From JANQFM01 sp035471925 (GTDB lineage: Bacteria; Acidobacteriota; UBA6911; RPQK01; DATIPO01): 64,000 nucleotides of DNA. Shown here one piece after another: positions 18,701 to 25,857 of this stretch (position 1 is its first letter; each line of letters starts with the position of its first letter). The notes under the pieces were generated by a model that saw nothing but the letters and a program-made list of their open reading frames with translations, had not been told where the DNA came from and made no database searches. The stretch is from contig DATIPO010000058.1 of assembly GCA_035471925.1 (NCBI GenBank), positions 82,649 through 146,648 of the forward strand. Reading direction: 5' to 3'. A program made the translations under genes and the position numbers.

Positions 18701-19071
18701 ACTACGTCAACGGCGTCTTCGGAGCCAGCAACCAGCGGGCTTTGTTCAACCCCAACGGCGTTCCCTGCAACCGCGACGGCGTGTCTACTACCCGCGTAGG
18801 CTGCACGACGCCCGGACTGGGCACTCTGGGCCGTTCCAACTTCATCGGACCGGGATTCAAGAACATCGACTTCTCGCTGTTCAAGGACTTCCATGTGCCC
18901 TGGGCCGGCAATGAAGACGCACGGCTGCAATTCCGCGCCGAGTTCTTCAATATCACCAACCGGGTCAACCTGACCCAGCCCAGCCGCAGCTTCACCTCGA
19001 GCTTCTTCGGAAAATCGACGGGAGCTTTCGACTCACGTGAGATTCAGTTCGCACTGAAGTTCATTTTCTAG
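15736..19071 (+). CDS. TonB-dependent receptor, Oar-like, with carboxypeptidase-regulatory domain
   Basis: A 1111-residue outer-membrane protein. The signal peptide (1-23) ends at ATAQ. A CarboxypepD_reg domain (about 26-105) includes GTVRDESGAVIPGAEI. The plug region (about 120-235) has DLPLNGRNVFQLALLQPGV and SVQEFRIQNNNFSAEFGR. A long beta-barrel ends in EIQFALKFIF, the terminal Phe being typical for outer-membrane insertion. Such Oar-like receptors are very numerous in Acidobacteriota and are thought to take up large ligands; the substrate here is unknown. GGGAGG precedes the ATG and a strong terminator follows. A broken paralogous tail lies upstream at 14919-15122. Confidence 0.93.
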   Translation: MKKLSLFLLFLFVVGLFSAAATAQTPSGTVDGTVRDESGAVIPGAEIFLTNTRTNAQRTAITNDEGRFRISNVSAGDYHCEAKLTGFKTATAEFKLDVAGLQTLNFSLQVGDISETVEVSSAVQKVNTEEGTLSSVVSGRQVEDLPLNGRNVFQLALLQPGVTAGINDGIGGQSGINASGNRTRGNNFSLDGVSNNDPITGGATSVTPNLDSVQEFRIQNNNFSAEFGRNNGAVINVITKSGTNEFHGTAYWFHRNNALDAREFFDGADTAPLRMHQAGFTIGGPVVKDKTFFFWSYEEIRTFSGESTQARFETPELRQLVQQQAPNSLAAQFFQSFPGPTPTSGFADVGSISGQFQAAGPPDGINDTGIATFFVPTNGTSRQYNVRLDHELTDNNKLFFRYLWQDSGTPSNNVRSPELGSDFDGHFANGVISDTHIFSPTVVNEVRFGYNRTRTDFATARFDITDFNIFNFAGSDGISGFGAYGGLPQFFTAEEYHLVDVVSLNLGDHGIKTGFEYRWNQDDSDFQFLTRGYVTFDGVFDFISGLPSEVSARVDPRVQGQLPLVGTPENFRQSEWAWFIQDDWKVSDRLTLNLGLRYDNYGQVTEEQGRLANIILGPGADVQERIFNAVAGQVGPDGIFEKDNNNFAPRLGFAYDLFGDGKTSLRGGFGAAYDRLFLNVSGNIRFNPPFSANLGLYPERLAGNGISAQEWAEFLSSSVQVPFQLPTGVTGAGFNAVGGPLLGVTFPGSTDTITQGGRITLRSPDPSLRTSYSMNWFLGLQRELPNDMLLEFNYTGNAGRKLGFIDHYNRYDGARFGAPNPFSGVNTVFINDLISSENLRTNNINSNYHGGNVSIQKRFSDGLAFQSAFTFGKAIDYGSDNFSSNAGSIFTVSPTNFFLEKGLAAFDIRKRWVSNVIYELPFMRDRGGFVGNALGGWQVQAILTFQDGSPYTPQAFSSLHDYNGDFRSNERPDAPANGTEAFNGLDVHDYVNGVFGASNQRALFNPNGVPCNRDGVSTTRVGCTTPGLGTLGRSNFIGPGFKNIDFSLFKDFHVPWAGNEDARLQFRAEFFNITNRVNLTQPSRSFTSSFFGKSTGAFDSREIQFALKFIF

Positions 19072-19094
19072 GTCCCGGAGAACCCATCTCCATG

Positions 19095-19134
19095 GGCCCG
19101 TCCCGGCGGCCAAAAAGCCGGGACGGGCCTTTTT
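19095..19134 (+). terminator. Rho-independent terminator of the TonB receptor
   Basis: A perfect 13-bp stem (GGCCCGTCCCGGC, 19095-19107, with 19117-19129) has a nine-base loop and is followed by TTTTT (19130-19134). It starts 24 bases after the receptor stop. Confidence 0.93.
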
Positions 19135-19183
19135 GATTTCGGCCCCAGGAAAAAGATGAACTTCGCCCGGGTCCCGCTCGTCT

Positions 19184-19208
19184 CAATATTGTCAACTCGG
19201 GACAGTTC
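19184..19208 (+). promoter_or_regulatory. CAATAT...CGGGACA leader of the Lrp-type ligand-domain gene
   Basis: CAATAT (19184-19189) is followed by TGTC-7-GACA (an inverted repeat, about 19190-19204) and then the ATG at 19209. The same elements, CAATAT then CGGGACA then ATG, recur in compressed form before the full Lrp/AsnC gene (19698-19712). The match suggests a shared promoter or operator. Confidence 0.35.
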
Positions 19209-19550
19209 ATGACCTACGCGAAATCATCGGCGGTTCTGGTGGGACTCCCCTCAAAGGGCGAGGCGGATCCCTCCCCCAAGCACGGCTTCTCGGCCTTCGT
19301 GTTCGTCTACACCCGCCCCCAGGCCGAGGAATCAGAACTCGTTGACCGGCTGTCAAGCCTGGGCCAAGTGGAAGAGATCCATCTGGTCGACCAGGACGAC
19401 TGCCTGCTTCTCAAAGTGGCGGCCCGCGACCGTCAGGGACTGGCCCGCTTCCTGCAGGAAGTGACCAGCAGTTGTCCCGGCGTCGAACGGACGCGGACGA
19501 TCAGCATCCTGCGCACCCTCAAGAGCCGGCCCCGCCTTGTCATCGCTTGA
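19209..19550 (+). CDS. stand-alone Lrp/AsnC ligand-binding (RAM) domain protein
   Basis: A 113-residue protein that contains only the alpha-beta sandwich of Lrp/AsnC regulators. It has GFSAFVFVYTRPQAEESELV, then VEEIHLVDQDDCLLLKV and a final VERTRTISILRTLK. No helix-turn-helix is encoded. The downstream full-length regulator has the same domain with clear residue-by-residue similarity (EVHMVDGEDCYLVKV, VRSTRTTIVLKTLK), so this looks like a truncated duplicate. It could bind an effector or mix with its neighbour as a heteromer (inference). Confidence 0.8.
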   Translation: MTYAKSSAVLVGLPSKGEADPSPKHGFSAFVFVYTRPQAEESELVDRLSSLGQVEEIHLVDQDDCLLLKVAARDRQGLARFLQEVTSSCPGVERTRTISILRTLKSRPRLVIA

Positions 19551-19674
19551 ACCGTCCCTGTTCCGTGTCATCGAGAACGCTCTCCGTTCCTTTTGAAGAT
19601 CACATCGGAACCAGATCCATTCGTCTGAATTCTGGCCCTGGGGAAGAAAATCGGACGCCCGAAGTGATTCGCTC

Positions 19675-19712
19675 TTGACAATTCGTCCGAAAGCAACCAA
19701 TATCGGGACACA
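19675..19712 (+). promoter_or_regulatory. promoter of the Lrp/AsnC gene
   Basis: TTGACA (19675-19680), 17 bases, CAATAT (19698-19703). The expected transcription start falls within a few bases of the ATG at 19713, and there is no ribosome-binding site, so the mRNA is probably leaderless. Confidence 0.6.
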
Positions 19713-20192
19713 ATGCTCGATGACATCAGCGTACGCATCCTCAATATCATTCAGCAGAATGCCCGGACGTCCAACGCCGAGATCGCCAGGCGGGTGGGGA
19801 TGGCTCCTTCGGCCATCTTCGAACGCATCCGCAAGCTGGAATCGCAAGGCGTTATTCAAGGCTACGCGGCCAACCTCGACCCCCAGGTTTTGGGGCTGGA
19901 ACTGGTGGCCTACGTCTTTGTCTCCACGGACGAGCGGGACGAAACCATCGATACCGGAAAGGAACTGAGCGGCATTCCGGAGGTCCAGGAAGTCCACATG
20001 GTGGACGGTGAGGACTGCTACCTGGTCAAGGTCAGAGCCGCTGACACGGTGTCCCTGGCCGATCTGATCCGCAAACGCATCCGCACCATCGCGACCGTGC
20101 GCTCGACACGCACCACCATCGTCCTCAAGACGCTCAAGGAATCGGTGGAACTCCCCTTGCAGCCGGTCCTCAAGAAGGCCGCCGGAGAATGA
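19713..20192 (+). CDS. Lrp/AsnC-family transcriptional regulator
   Basis: A 159-residue regulator. The N-terminal winged helix (about 1-55) reads LDDISVRILNIIQQNARTSN then AEIARRVGMAPSAIFERIRKL. The C-terminal RAM domain (about 65-145) follows. These proteins form octamers and respond to amino acids or related small molecules. It is followed 80 bases later by the first GWxTD gene on the same strand, possibly co-transcribed. The ligand is unknown. Confidence 0.9.
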   Translation: MLDDISVRILNIIQQNARTSNAEIARRVGMAPSAIFERIRKLESQGVIQGYAANLDPQVLGLELVAYVFVSTDERDETIDTGKELSGIPEVQEVHMVDGEDCYLVKVRAADTVSLADLIRKRIRTIATVRSTRTTIVLKTLKESVELPLQPVLKKAAGE

Positions 20193-20273
20193 GGGGGAGC
20201 GCGGCTCTTCCGCCGCCGGAATATGTCCGCTAGCCAGGCGGAAGCTGAGGCGGCATCGCCCCTTGGAGGCGCC

Positions 20274-21938
20274 ATGCTTGTTTTGATGCTCATGCTGGCC
20301 TTGACGCCCCTCGAGGACACGCGCGACTATCAGAAGTGGCTTGAGCAAGACGTCCCCTACATCATCTCCCAGCGCGAGAAAAAGGAATTCGCCTCCCTGG
20401 AATCCGACCAGCAGCGCGAGCGCTTCATCGAGCGGTTCTGGAAGCGCCGGGATCCTGATCCTTCCACGGTGATCAATGAGTTCCGCGAGGAACATTTCCG
20501 GCGCATCGAATACGCCAACCGACGTTTCGACCGCGAGGGGAAGCCGGGCTGGAGAACGGCCCGGGGACGCGCCTATATCATCCACGGCCCGCCTGACAAC
20601 GTCTCCTACTATTACGGCAGCCAGCAGAGAGTTGTGGTGCGCAACCCCACCGACATCCTCAACCAGACCGGTACCGCTCAGCCCATCATCGACGTCGAAT
20701 TCCCCACACCCGACAGCGAGACCTGGATCTACCGCTATCTGCCTTCGGCCACCAGCTACCGCAGCAATTTCACGGTAATCTTCGCCCGCATGGATCCCAG
20801 CGAACTTTACACCATGCAGAAGATCATCGCTACGGTGGGCAACGACGACGATCTCAACCGCCGCCGACGCCGCGATCTGGCCATCAAGCGCTTCATTCAA
20901 AACCGCGACTACATGCGCAACGACTACCACGTGGTGTATGCCGGCGAGCCCCTTTTCAGCGACCTCTCCGACTTTCTCATCAACGTCTTCGATCCCTACA
21001 TGAGCGGGCGCATCGACCGATTCGACATCATTCGGGCCCAGGCTGACCTCGACCTCCCCTCGGGGGAAGTCCTGGAGGAGCGCCAGAAGCGCCGGCGCCA
21101 GATGGAGGAGTTGGTGGAAAGCCGGCTTTATGTGGGCGTGCTGCCGGTGCAAGTGGGCTATGCCTATTTGCGCAGTTTCGGCGGCCACGTCAACATCCCT
21201 TTGCACGTCCAGATCGGCCTGGAGACGGATCCGCGGCCGTCAGAAGTCGATCTGCTGGCCGAACTGGTGGACGGTGAGGGGCAGGTGGCGGCCCAGTTCC
21301 AAGACCGCGTCCGCAGTCTCGACAAGGACGAAGCCTTGAGCCGTCAGGTTTCCTACCAGTCGCGCCTGGCCGCTCCGCCTGGGGCCTACCGCTTCAGGGT
21401 GGTGGTTTCCGACATCGAAAACAAGCTGATCGGAATCTGGGAAAAAGACATCGAGGTGCCGCGCCTCAAAGTGGAAGGATTCGAAGCCAGCGAACTGGTG
21501 CTGGTGGAAGAGGTCATCCACAGAGACGAGTTCCAGCGCCGGACCCACACCCGCAGCCGCCGCGACTGGATTCTCTACGGACGCCAGAATCCGCTGCGCT
21601 TGGACGACTGGATCTTCGTTCCCAGCGTCGACCAGCGCTTCCGCCGGCGCCAGAACCTGACCACGTTGGTGGAAGTCTACAACCCTTCCTTGGACTCCCA
21701 GGAGCGTCCTCAAGTGGCCCTCCAGGCCATTTGCCTCAAAGAGGGGCACCAACCGGTTGCCGCCACCGAGATCAAGGAACTGAGCTACCTGACGGGCGAC
21801 AACAGCGACATCATCGTCTACGCCCTCAGCTTTCCGCTCAAGAGCCTCGATCCGGGAGAATACGACGTCATGGTAGAGATCACCGACCAACCCACCGGCC
21901 GCTCCCTGCGCAAAACCGCGCCCTTCCGTATTTTCTGA
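20274..21938 (+). CDS. GWxTD-domain protein, copy 1
   Basis: The protein has a short hydrophobic N-terminus (MLVLMLMLALTPLEDTRD) and then the GWxTD module: YQKWLEQDVPYIISQREKKE, FIERFWKRRDPDP and GKPGWRTARGRAYIIHGPPD. The family is common in Acidobacteriota, exported, and of unknown function. The C-terminal half is predicted beta-rich with no enzymatic motif visible. I prefer ATG 20274 because GGAGG lies four bases before it; an in-frame ATG at 20223 has no such site and gives an acidic N-terminus. In this copy the motif is GWRTARGR, with Ala in place of Asp. Confidence 0.85.
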   Translation: MLVLMLMLALTPLEDTRDYQKWLEQDVPYIISQREKKEFASLESDQQRERFIERFWKRRDPDPSTVINEFREEHFRRIEYANRRFDREGKPGWRTARGRAYIIHGPPDNVSYYYGSQQRVVVRNPTDILNQTGTAQPIIDVEFPTPDSETWIYRYLPSATSYRSNFTVIFARMDPSELYTMQKIIATVGNDDDLNRRRRRDLAIKRFIQNRDYMRNDYHVVYAGEPLFSDLSDFLINVFDPYMSGRIDRFDIIRAQADLDLPSGEVLEERQKRRRQMEELVESRLYVGVLPVQVGYAYLRSFGGHVNIPLHVQIGLETDPRPSEVDLLAELVDGEGQVAAQFQDRVRSLDKDEALSRQVSYQSRLAAPPGAYRFRVVVSDIENKLIGIWEKDIEVPRLKVEGFEASELVLVEEVIHRDEFQRRTHTRSRRDWILYGRQNPLRLDDWIFVPSVDQRFRRRQNLTTLVEVYNPSLDSQERPQVALQAICLKEGHQPVAATEIKELSYLTGDNSDIIVYALSFPLKSLDPGEYDVMVEITDQPTGRSLRKTAPFRIF

Positions 21939-21958
21939 TGGTGCAGCGCTGAAGAGAC

Positions 21959-21988
21959 GCTTCTCCTCCCGTTGGGGCGGGGAGAAGC
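21959..21988. terminator. hairpin between convergent genes
   Basis: GCTTCTCC (21959-21966) pairs with GGAGAAGC (21981-21988), with an inner CCC/GGG extension. It lies between the convergent ends of GWxTD copy 1 and the phosphatase-superfamily gene. There is no T-tract on either side, so terminator activity is uncertain. Confidence 0.4.
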
Positions 21989-22000
21989 AAAACGGGCAGT

Positions 22001-23977
22001 TCAGGGCCGGGAACCGGTCAACTGCCGCAGGATGGCTTGGTGGCGGCGGGCGTCCTGAGGACGGTTCATCTGCTGGTAGGTATAGGCCAGCAACTGGTGA
22101 ATCTCGGGCTGCCGGGGATAGCGGGCCAGTACTTGCAGGAACACGTCCAGCCCTTCTTGCAGGTCGCCGCGGGCCACCAGGGTGCGTCCCAGCCCGATGG
22201 GAGCCCGGTTGTCCTCACCCAGTTCCCAGGCTTTGCGGAAGAAGCGCTCGGCTTGATCGAATTGCTTTTCCTTGAGGGCGATGCCGCCTTGGCCCAGGTA
22301 TCCCCGCGGACGTTCGGGTTCCAGCCGCGCCAACTGCTCAAATCCCAGCCGCGCTTCATCCTCCAGGCCCAGGCTCAAATAGGCCCTGGCCAAGGCGTTG
22401 ACTGCGTCGGCGGAATCGGGGAAGAGGCGGATGGCCTCTTTGAACTCGCCCACCGCCAGCATCAGGCTGCGCTCCTGAAAGTAATTGAGTCCCAGCAGAT
22501 AGCGGGCCGAGTAGATGTCGGGATCCTGCTTGTTGACTTGGCGCAACAATTCGATGGAGCGTTTAAGTTGGCCTTCCTCGCTGGCCAGGGTGGCCCGCCG
22601 GACCTTTGAAAAGACCTCGATCTTGTCTTTGGGGTCGGCCCGTCCCACATCATCCATGTCGCTGCCGCTCTCGGCGGCCACGGTCACGTAGCCCAGCGAC
22701 TGCAGGCGCTGGCGGGTTTCCTCGTCCATGTCGTCATGCTGCTGGTCCTGCTCCCCCTCGCGGTTCTTGAACTTGGTGATGACTCGGTCGAGCAGGTTGT
22801 CGTACTGCTCGGCCAAAGCCGTTTGGCTCTGGTAGAGGTTGCGGGTCTCACCCGGGTCCTGGCTGAGGTCGTAGAATTCCATGCGGGGCGCACGGATCAG
22901 CTTGTAGCGCTCATCCTGGTAGCTGGTCAGCGAACTCCATCCGAAATGGAAGCGGGCATAGAGCGATTCGCCGTAGCTGGAGGCTTTGCCGGGATAGCGC
23001 CCGTTGCGCAAAAGGCCCAGCAGTCCGCGTCCCTGCATGCGCCGTCCGCCCCTGAGCCTCAGGGCCTGCAGGACGGTGGGAGCCACGTCCACCGACTGCA
23101 CCACTTCTTGGATGCGCTTGCCCTGGTAGTCGCCGCCGGGAAACTTCATCACCAAGGGGATGTGGAGCGTGGAGTTGTAGATGAAGAATCCGTGGGTCTC
23201 CTCTCCATGCTCTCCCAGTCCCTCGCCGTGATCGCCCATCAGCACGATCAGCGAACGCTCATAGACGTCCTTCTCTTTCAGGGCCTTCAAAAGCCGTCCG
23301 ACTTGGGCATCGGCAAAGGCCACCTCGCCGTCGTACGGTGACTGGGCGAACTTCTCCTTGTAGGGGGAAGGAGGCTCATAGGGATCGTGGGGATCGAACA
23401 GGTGCACCCAGAGAAAGAGCGGAGAGGGGGCGGAGCCGGAAGCATTCTCATCCAGCCACTCCAGGACTTGGTCGACGGTGCGGTCTCCTCGGCGTTCCAC
23501 CGCATTGAAGCCGATGCCCTTGTAGCCGCTTAAGTCGAAGTCATCGTAGTAGTGTTGGAATCCCTGGTCGAGACCCCAGGTGGAATCCAGGGCGAAGGAA
23601 CTGACAAAGGCCGCCGTGGCGTATCCTTCGGCGTTGAGGATCTCGGTCAGGGTCTCCCGTTCGTCTTTGAGGCGGATGCCTCCGAAGTCGCGGATCCCGT
23701 GATGCATGGGGTGAGAACCTGTCAGGATGGAGGCATGGGAGGGAAATGTGATGGGCACTTGCACCATGGCCCGTTCAAAGCGCACACCGTCCTCAGCCAA
23801 GGCGTCGATGTGAGGCGTCAAGGATTCCTCGCCGCCCCCCACCCGGTCGGCTCGCAAGGTGTCGACGGTGATCAGCACCACCCAAGGCTGGGGTTCTTCT
23901 TTCTGCAAGGGCGCCGCTGCCGCTGTTCCGGCCACAACCGCAGCCAGCGCCGCCCACCATGACATCCGTTCCAACAT
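22001..23977 (-). CDS. alkaline-phosphatase-superfamily (sulfatase-like) hydrolase with C-terminal TPRs
   Basis: A 658-residue exported protein (signal peptide 1-22). The hydrolase domain (about 32-400) has the metal motif ITVDTLRADR (D39) and the later MGDHGEGLGEHGE. The usual sulfatase C/SxPSR active site is replaced by TFPSH, with Thr77 in the nucleophile position. Without the Cys/Ser needed for formylglycine it is unlikely to be a true sulfatase and is more like the Thr-using phospho(di)esterases or transferases. The C-terminal third is TPR. The ATG at 23977 is seven bases after a TATAAT box; a longer frame to 24133 has a poor N-terminus. It is divergent from GWxTD copy 2. Confidence 0.85.
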   Translation of the reverse strand: MLERMSWWAALAAVVAGTAAAAPLQKEEPQPWVVLITVDTLRADRVGGGEESLTPHIDALAEDGVRFERAMVQVPITFPSHASILTGSHPMHHGIRDFGGIRLKDERETLTEILNAEGYATAAFVSSFALDSTWGLDQGFQHYYDDFDLSGYKGIGFNAVERRGDRTVDQVLEWLDENASGSAPSPLFLWVHLFDPHDPYEPPSPYKEKFAQSPYDGEVAFADAQVGRLLKALKEKDVYERSLIVLMGDHGEGLGEHGEETHGFFIYNSTLHIPLVMKFPGGDYQGKRIQEVVQSVDVAPTVLQALRLRGGRRMQGRGLLGLLRNGRYPGKASSYGESLYARFHFGWSSLTSYQDERYKLIRAPRMEFYDLSQDPGETRNLYQSQTALAEQYDNLLDRVITKFKNREGEQDQQHDDMDEETRQRLQSLGYVTVAAESGSDMDDVGRADPKDKIEVFSKVRRATLASEEGQLKRSIELLRQVNKQDPDIYSARYLLGLNYFQERSLMLAVGEFKEAIRLFPDSADAVNALARAYLSLGLEDEARLGFEQLARLEPERPRGYLGQGGIALKEKQFDQAERFFRKAWELGEDNRAPIGLGRTLVARGDLQEGLDVFLQVLARYPRQPEIHQLLAYTYQQMNRPQDARRHQAILRQLTGSRP

Positions 23978-23984
23978 GGCCCCC

Positions 23985-23990
23985 ATTATA
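23985..23990 (-). promoter_or_regulatory. TATAAT box of the phosphatase-superfamily gene
   Basis: On the minus strand TATAAT (23990 to 23985) is followed by exactly seven bases and the ATG at 23977, with no ribosome-binding site. The arrangement implies a leaderless transcript. No good -35 is visible. Confidence 0.45.
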
Positions 23991-24177
23991 CCCATCGCGC
24001 CGTTTCCTCTCAGCGGGTCCTGTGGGAAGGTGCGGCGAGACCCTGCCGGGCGCAAAAGTGCCCGCCGCGCCGGGGTCGACCCCTCCCCAGGCCGAAGGAT
24101 GCTTGGCGACCCGTCTGCCCGGTGGGAACGCACGTCCGGCGCTGGCTTCAGCGTGATTCTGAGCGTGCAGAAGACCC

Positions 24178-25833
24178 ATGGGTATGGTAAGCTTTGGAGC
24201 CATGCGTCCCCTGATTTTCGGCTTCTGGATCGGTATCATGGCCGCCCTGCCGGCAGTGGGAGAAGACCGCTTCAAAAACTGGGTCGAACAAGAGGTCAAG
24301 TGGATCGCTTCAAAGGCCGAGGCCAAGGAATTCGAGAGCCTCACGACGGAGGAGCAGAGACGGGCCTTCATCGACCGCTTTTGGAAGCGCCGTGATCCCA
24401 CCCCGGAGACGGAACGCAACGAGTACAAGGAATCCTTTTACGAGCGTTTCGAATACGCCAACGAGAACTTCAGCGAAGGCATCCCGGGCTGGCGGACCGA
24501 CCGTGGACGGGTCTACATCATCCACGGACCGCCCGACCAGGAACAGTTCGTGACCGCCGACTCGGTCTACACCCGCAGGGGCGTCCCCTCGTCGCGGGGA
24601 GGGCAGGGCGGCAGCGCCTCCACCGGGGCCCAACGCCAGCGCATCGTGTGGACCTATTTTTCCGTCCCCAACGCCAAGTATTACAAAGGACGCGTGATCG
24701 CCGTCTTCGAACCCGCCGTGGGACTCACTGAGCAGGACTTCACGCTGGGAGAGTCGGTAACCGCCCAGCAGCATGCGGCCGACATTTGGAGGCGGAGCGG
24801 GGTGCAGATGAGCGATCTGATCCCAACCAACTCCCGCTACCGGCTGACCCGTGTAGGGCGTCCGGGTGCGGTCAGCAGCCGGGGCACCGACGCTCCTGTG
24901 GGCGGTATCGGCGATTCGGCCCGCATGGTTGAAGACTTGCTGCGATCACCCGGCGATCTGTTAGAGGAAGGCAAGGCCGAACAAAACCGTCAGGACAGCA
25001 GCCGCCAGAGGCTGCGCGAGCAGGTCTCCACCCACGTCAGCCTCACCACCCTGCCGGTTCACATGCAGGCCCGCTGCTTCCCCGAGCCGGAGATGGCCAA
25101 TATGGCGCTGAGCTGGCAAGTGCCCATCTCCTCGCTCAAGGTGGAAAAGAACAAAGATCTGCGCCGCCTCAAGCTCGACCTGATGGTGCAGGTCCGGGAC
25201 GTTCGCGACGGCAGCCTGGTGGATGAGATCTTCAAGCCGCTGGACGTCTACTACACCAAAGATCAATTCAAAGAACTCCAAGACGAAAGCCTGCGCTACG
25301 TCAACGAGTTCAATCTGCCCTACGGCGACTACGAAGTGGTCTCGGTGGTCAAAGACGTCTACAGCGGCCGTATGGGCTCCAGCTCCAGCCGGGTCCAGAC
25401 GCCGCCTCAGCCGCCCAGCCAGGTGGCCCTCAGCGACATCGTGCTGGCCCGCACGCTCAGCCAGGAATTCGATCCCGGCTTGGGCCGCAATCTGGTGGTC
25501 AACGAATGGCAGGTCCTGCCCGAGGCCGACTCCTCCTTCCGGCGACAGGAAAAGCTGGTGCTGTATTTCAAGATCTACAAACCCAGCGTCAAGGAAGGCA
25601 TCCCATCGTTGGTGGCCAGCTACAAATTCATCGCTGAAGACGGATCAGTGTCGGCCAGCAGCGGTCCCCGCAAGCTGGAACAATTGTCTGACGCCGACAA
25701 CGGGACCATCACCTTCAGTTCCATCGTCGACCTGTCCAAGTTCAAGCCAGGACCCTATCAGGTGCAGGTCAACGTGGTAGACTTTCTGTCGCGCGACTAC
25801 GCTATCAACCGCGCCAGTTTCGAAATTCGCTAA
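24178..25833 (+). CDS. GWxTD-domain protein, copy 2
   Basis: A 551-residue exported protein. The signal sequence (1-28) has the core PLIFGFWIGIMAALPAVG. The GWxTD module (about 30-125) reads FKNWVEQEVKWIASKAEAKE, FIDRFWKRRDPTPE and IPGWRTDRGRVYIIHGPPD. The remainder is a beta-rich C-terminal region with a Ser/Pro linker near 400-415. It starts only 200 bases from the divergent phosphatase-like gene, and its stop is 24 bases before copy 3, so copies 2 and 3 form an operon. An alternative ATG at 24202 has GGAG just upstream and would give a tighter signal peptide. Function unknown. Confidence 0.86.
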   Translation: MGMVSFGAMRPLIFGFWIGIMAALPAVGEDRFKNWVEQEVKWIASKAEAKEFESLTTEEQRRAFIDRFWKRRDPTPETERNEYKESFYERFEYANENFSEGIPGWRTDRGRVYIIHGPPDQEQFVTADSVYTRRGVPSSRGGQGGSASTGAQRQRIVWTYFSVPNAKYYKGRVIAVFEPAVGLTEQDFTLGESVTAQQHAADIWRRSGVQMSDLIPTNSRYRLTRVGRPGAVSSRGTDAPVGGIGDSARMVEDLLRSPGDLLEEGKAEQNRQDSSRQRLREQVSTHVSLTTLPVHMQARCFPEPEMANMALSWQVPISSLKVEKNKDLRRLKLDLMVQVRDVRDGSLVDEIFKPLDVYYTKDQFKELQDESLRYVNEFNLPYGDYEVVSVVKDVYSGRMGSSSSRVQTPPQPPSQVALSDIVLARTLSQEFDPGLGRNLVVNEWQVLPEADSSFRRQEKLVLYFKIYKPSVKEGIPSLVASYKFIAEDGSVSASSGPRKLEQLSDADNGTITFSSIVDLSKFKPGPYQVQVNVVDFLSRDYAINRASFEIR

Positions 25834-25857
25834 AGGCTCTCGGGAGGGTTTCTCAAC

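Noticed and set aside
19353..21206. 617-codon antisense frame over the Lrp and GWxTD genes
   Set aside because: It crosses three well-supported + strand genes and a promoter, and has no recognisable domain.
22001..23977. True arylsulfatase
   Set aside because: The Cys/Ser that becomes formylglycine is replaced by Thr in TFPSH.
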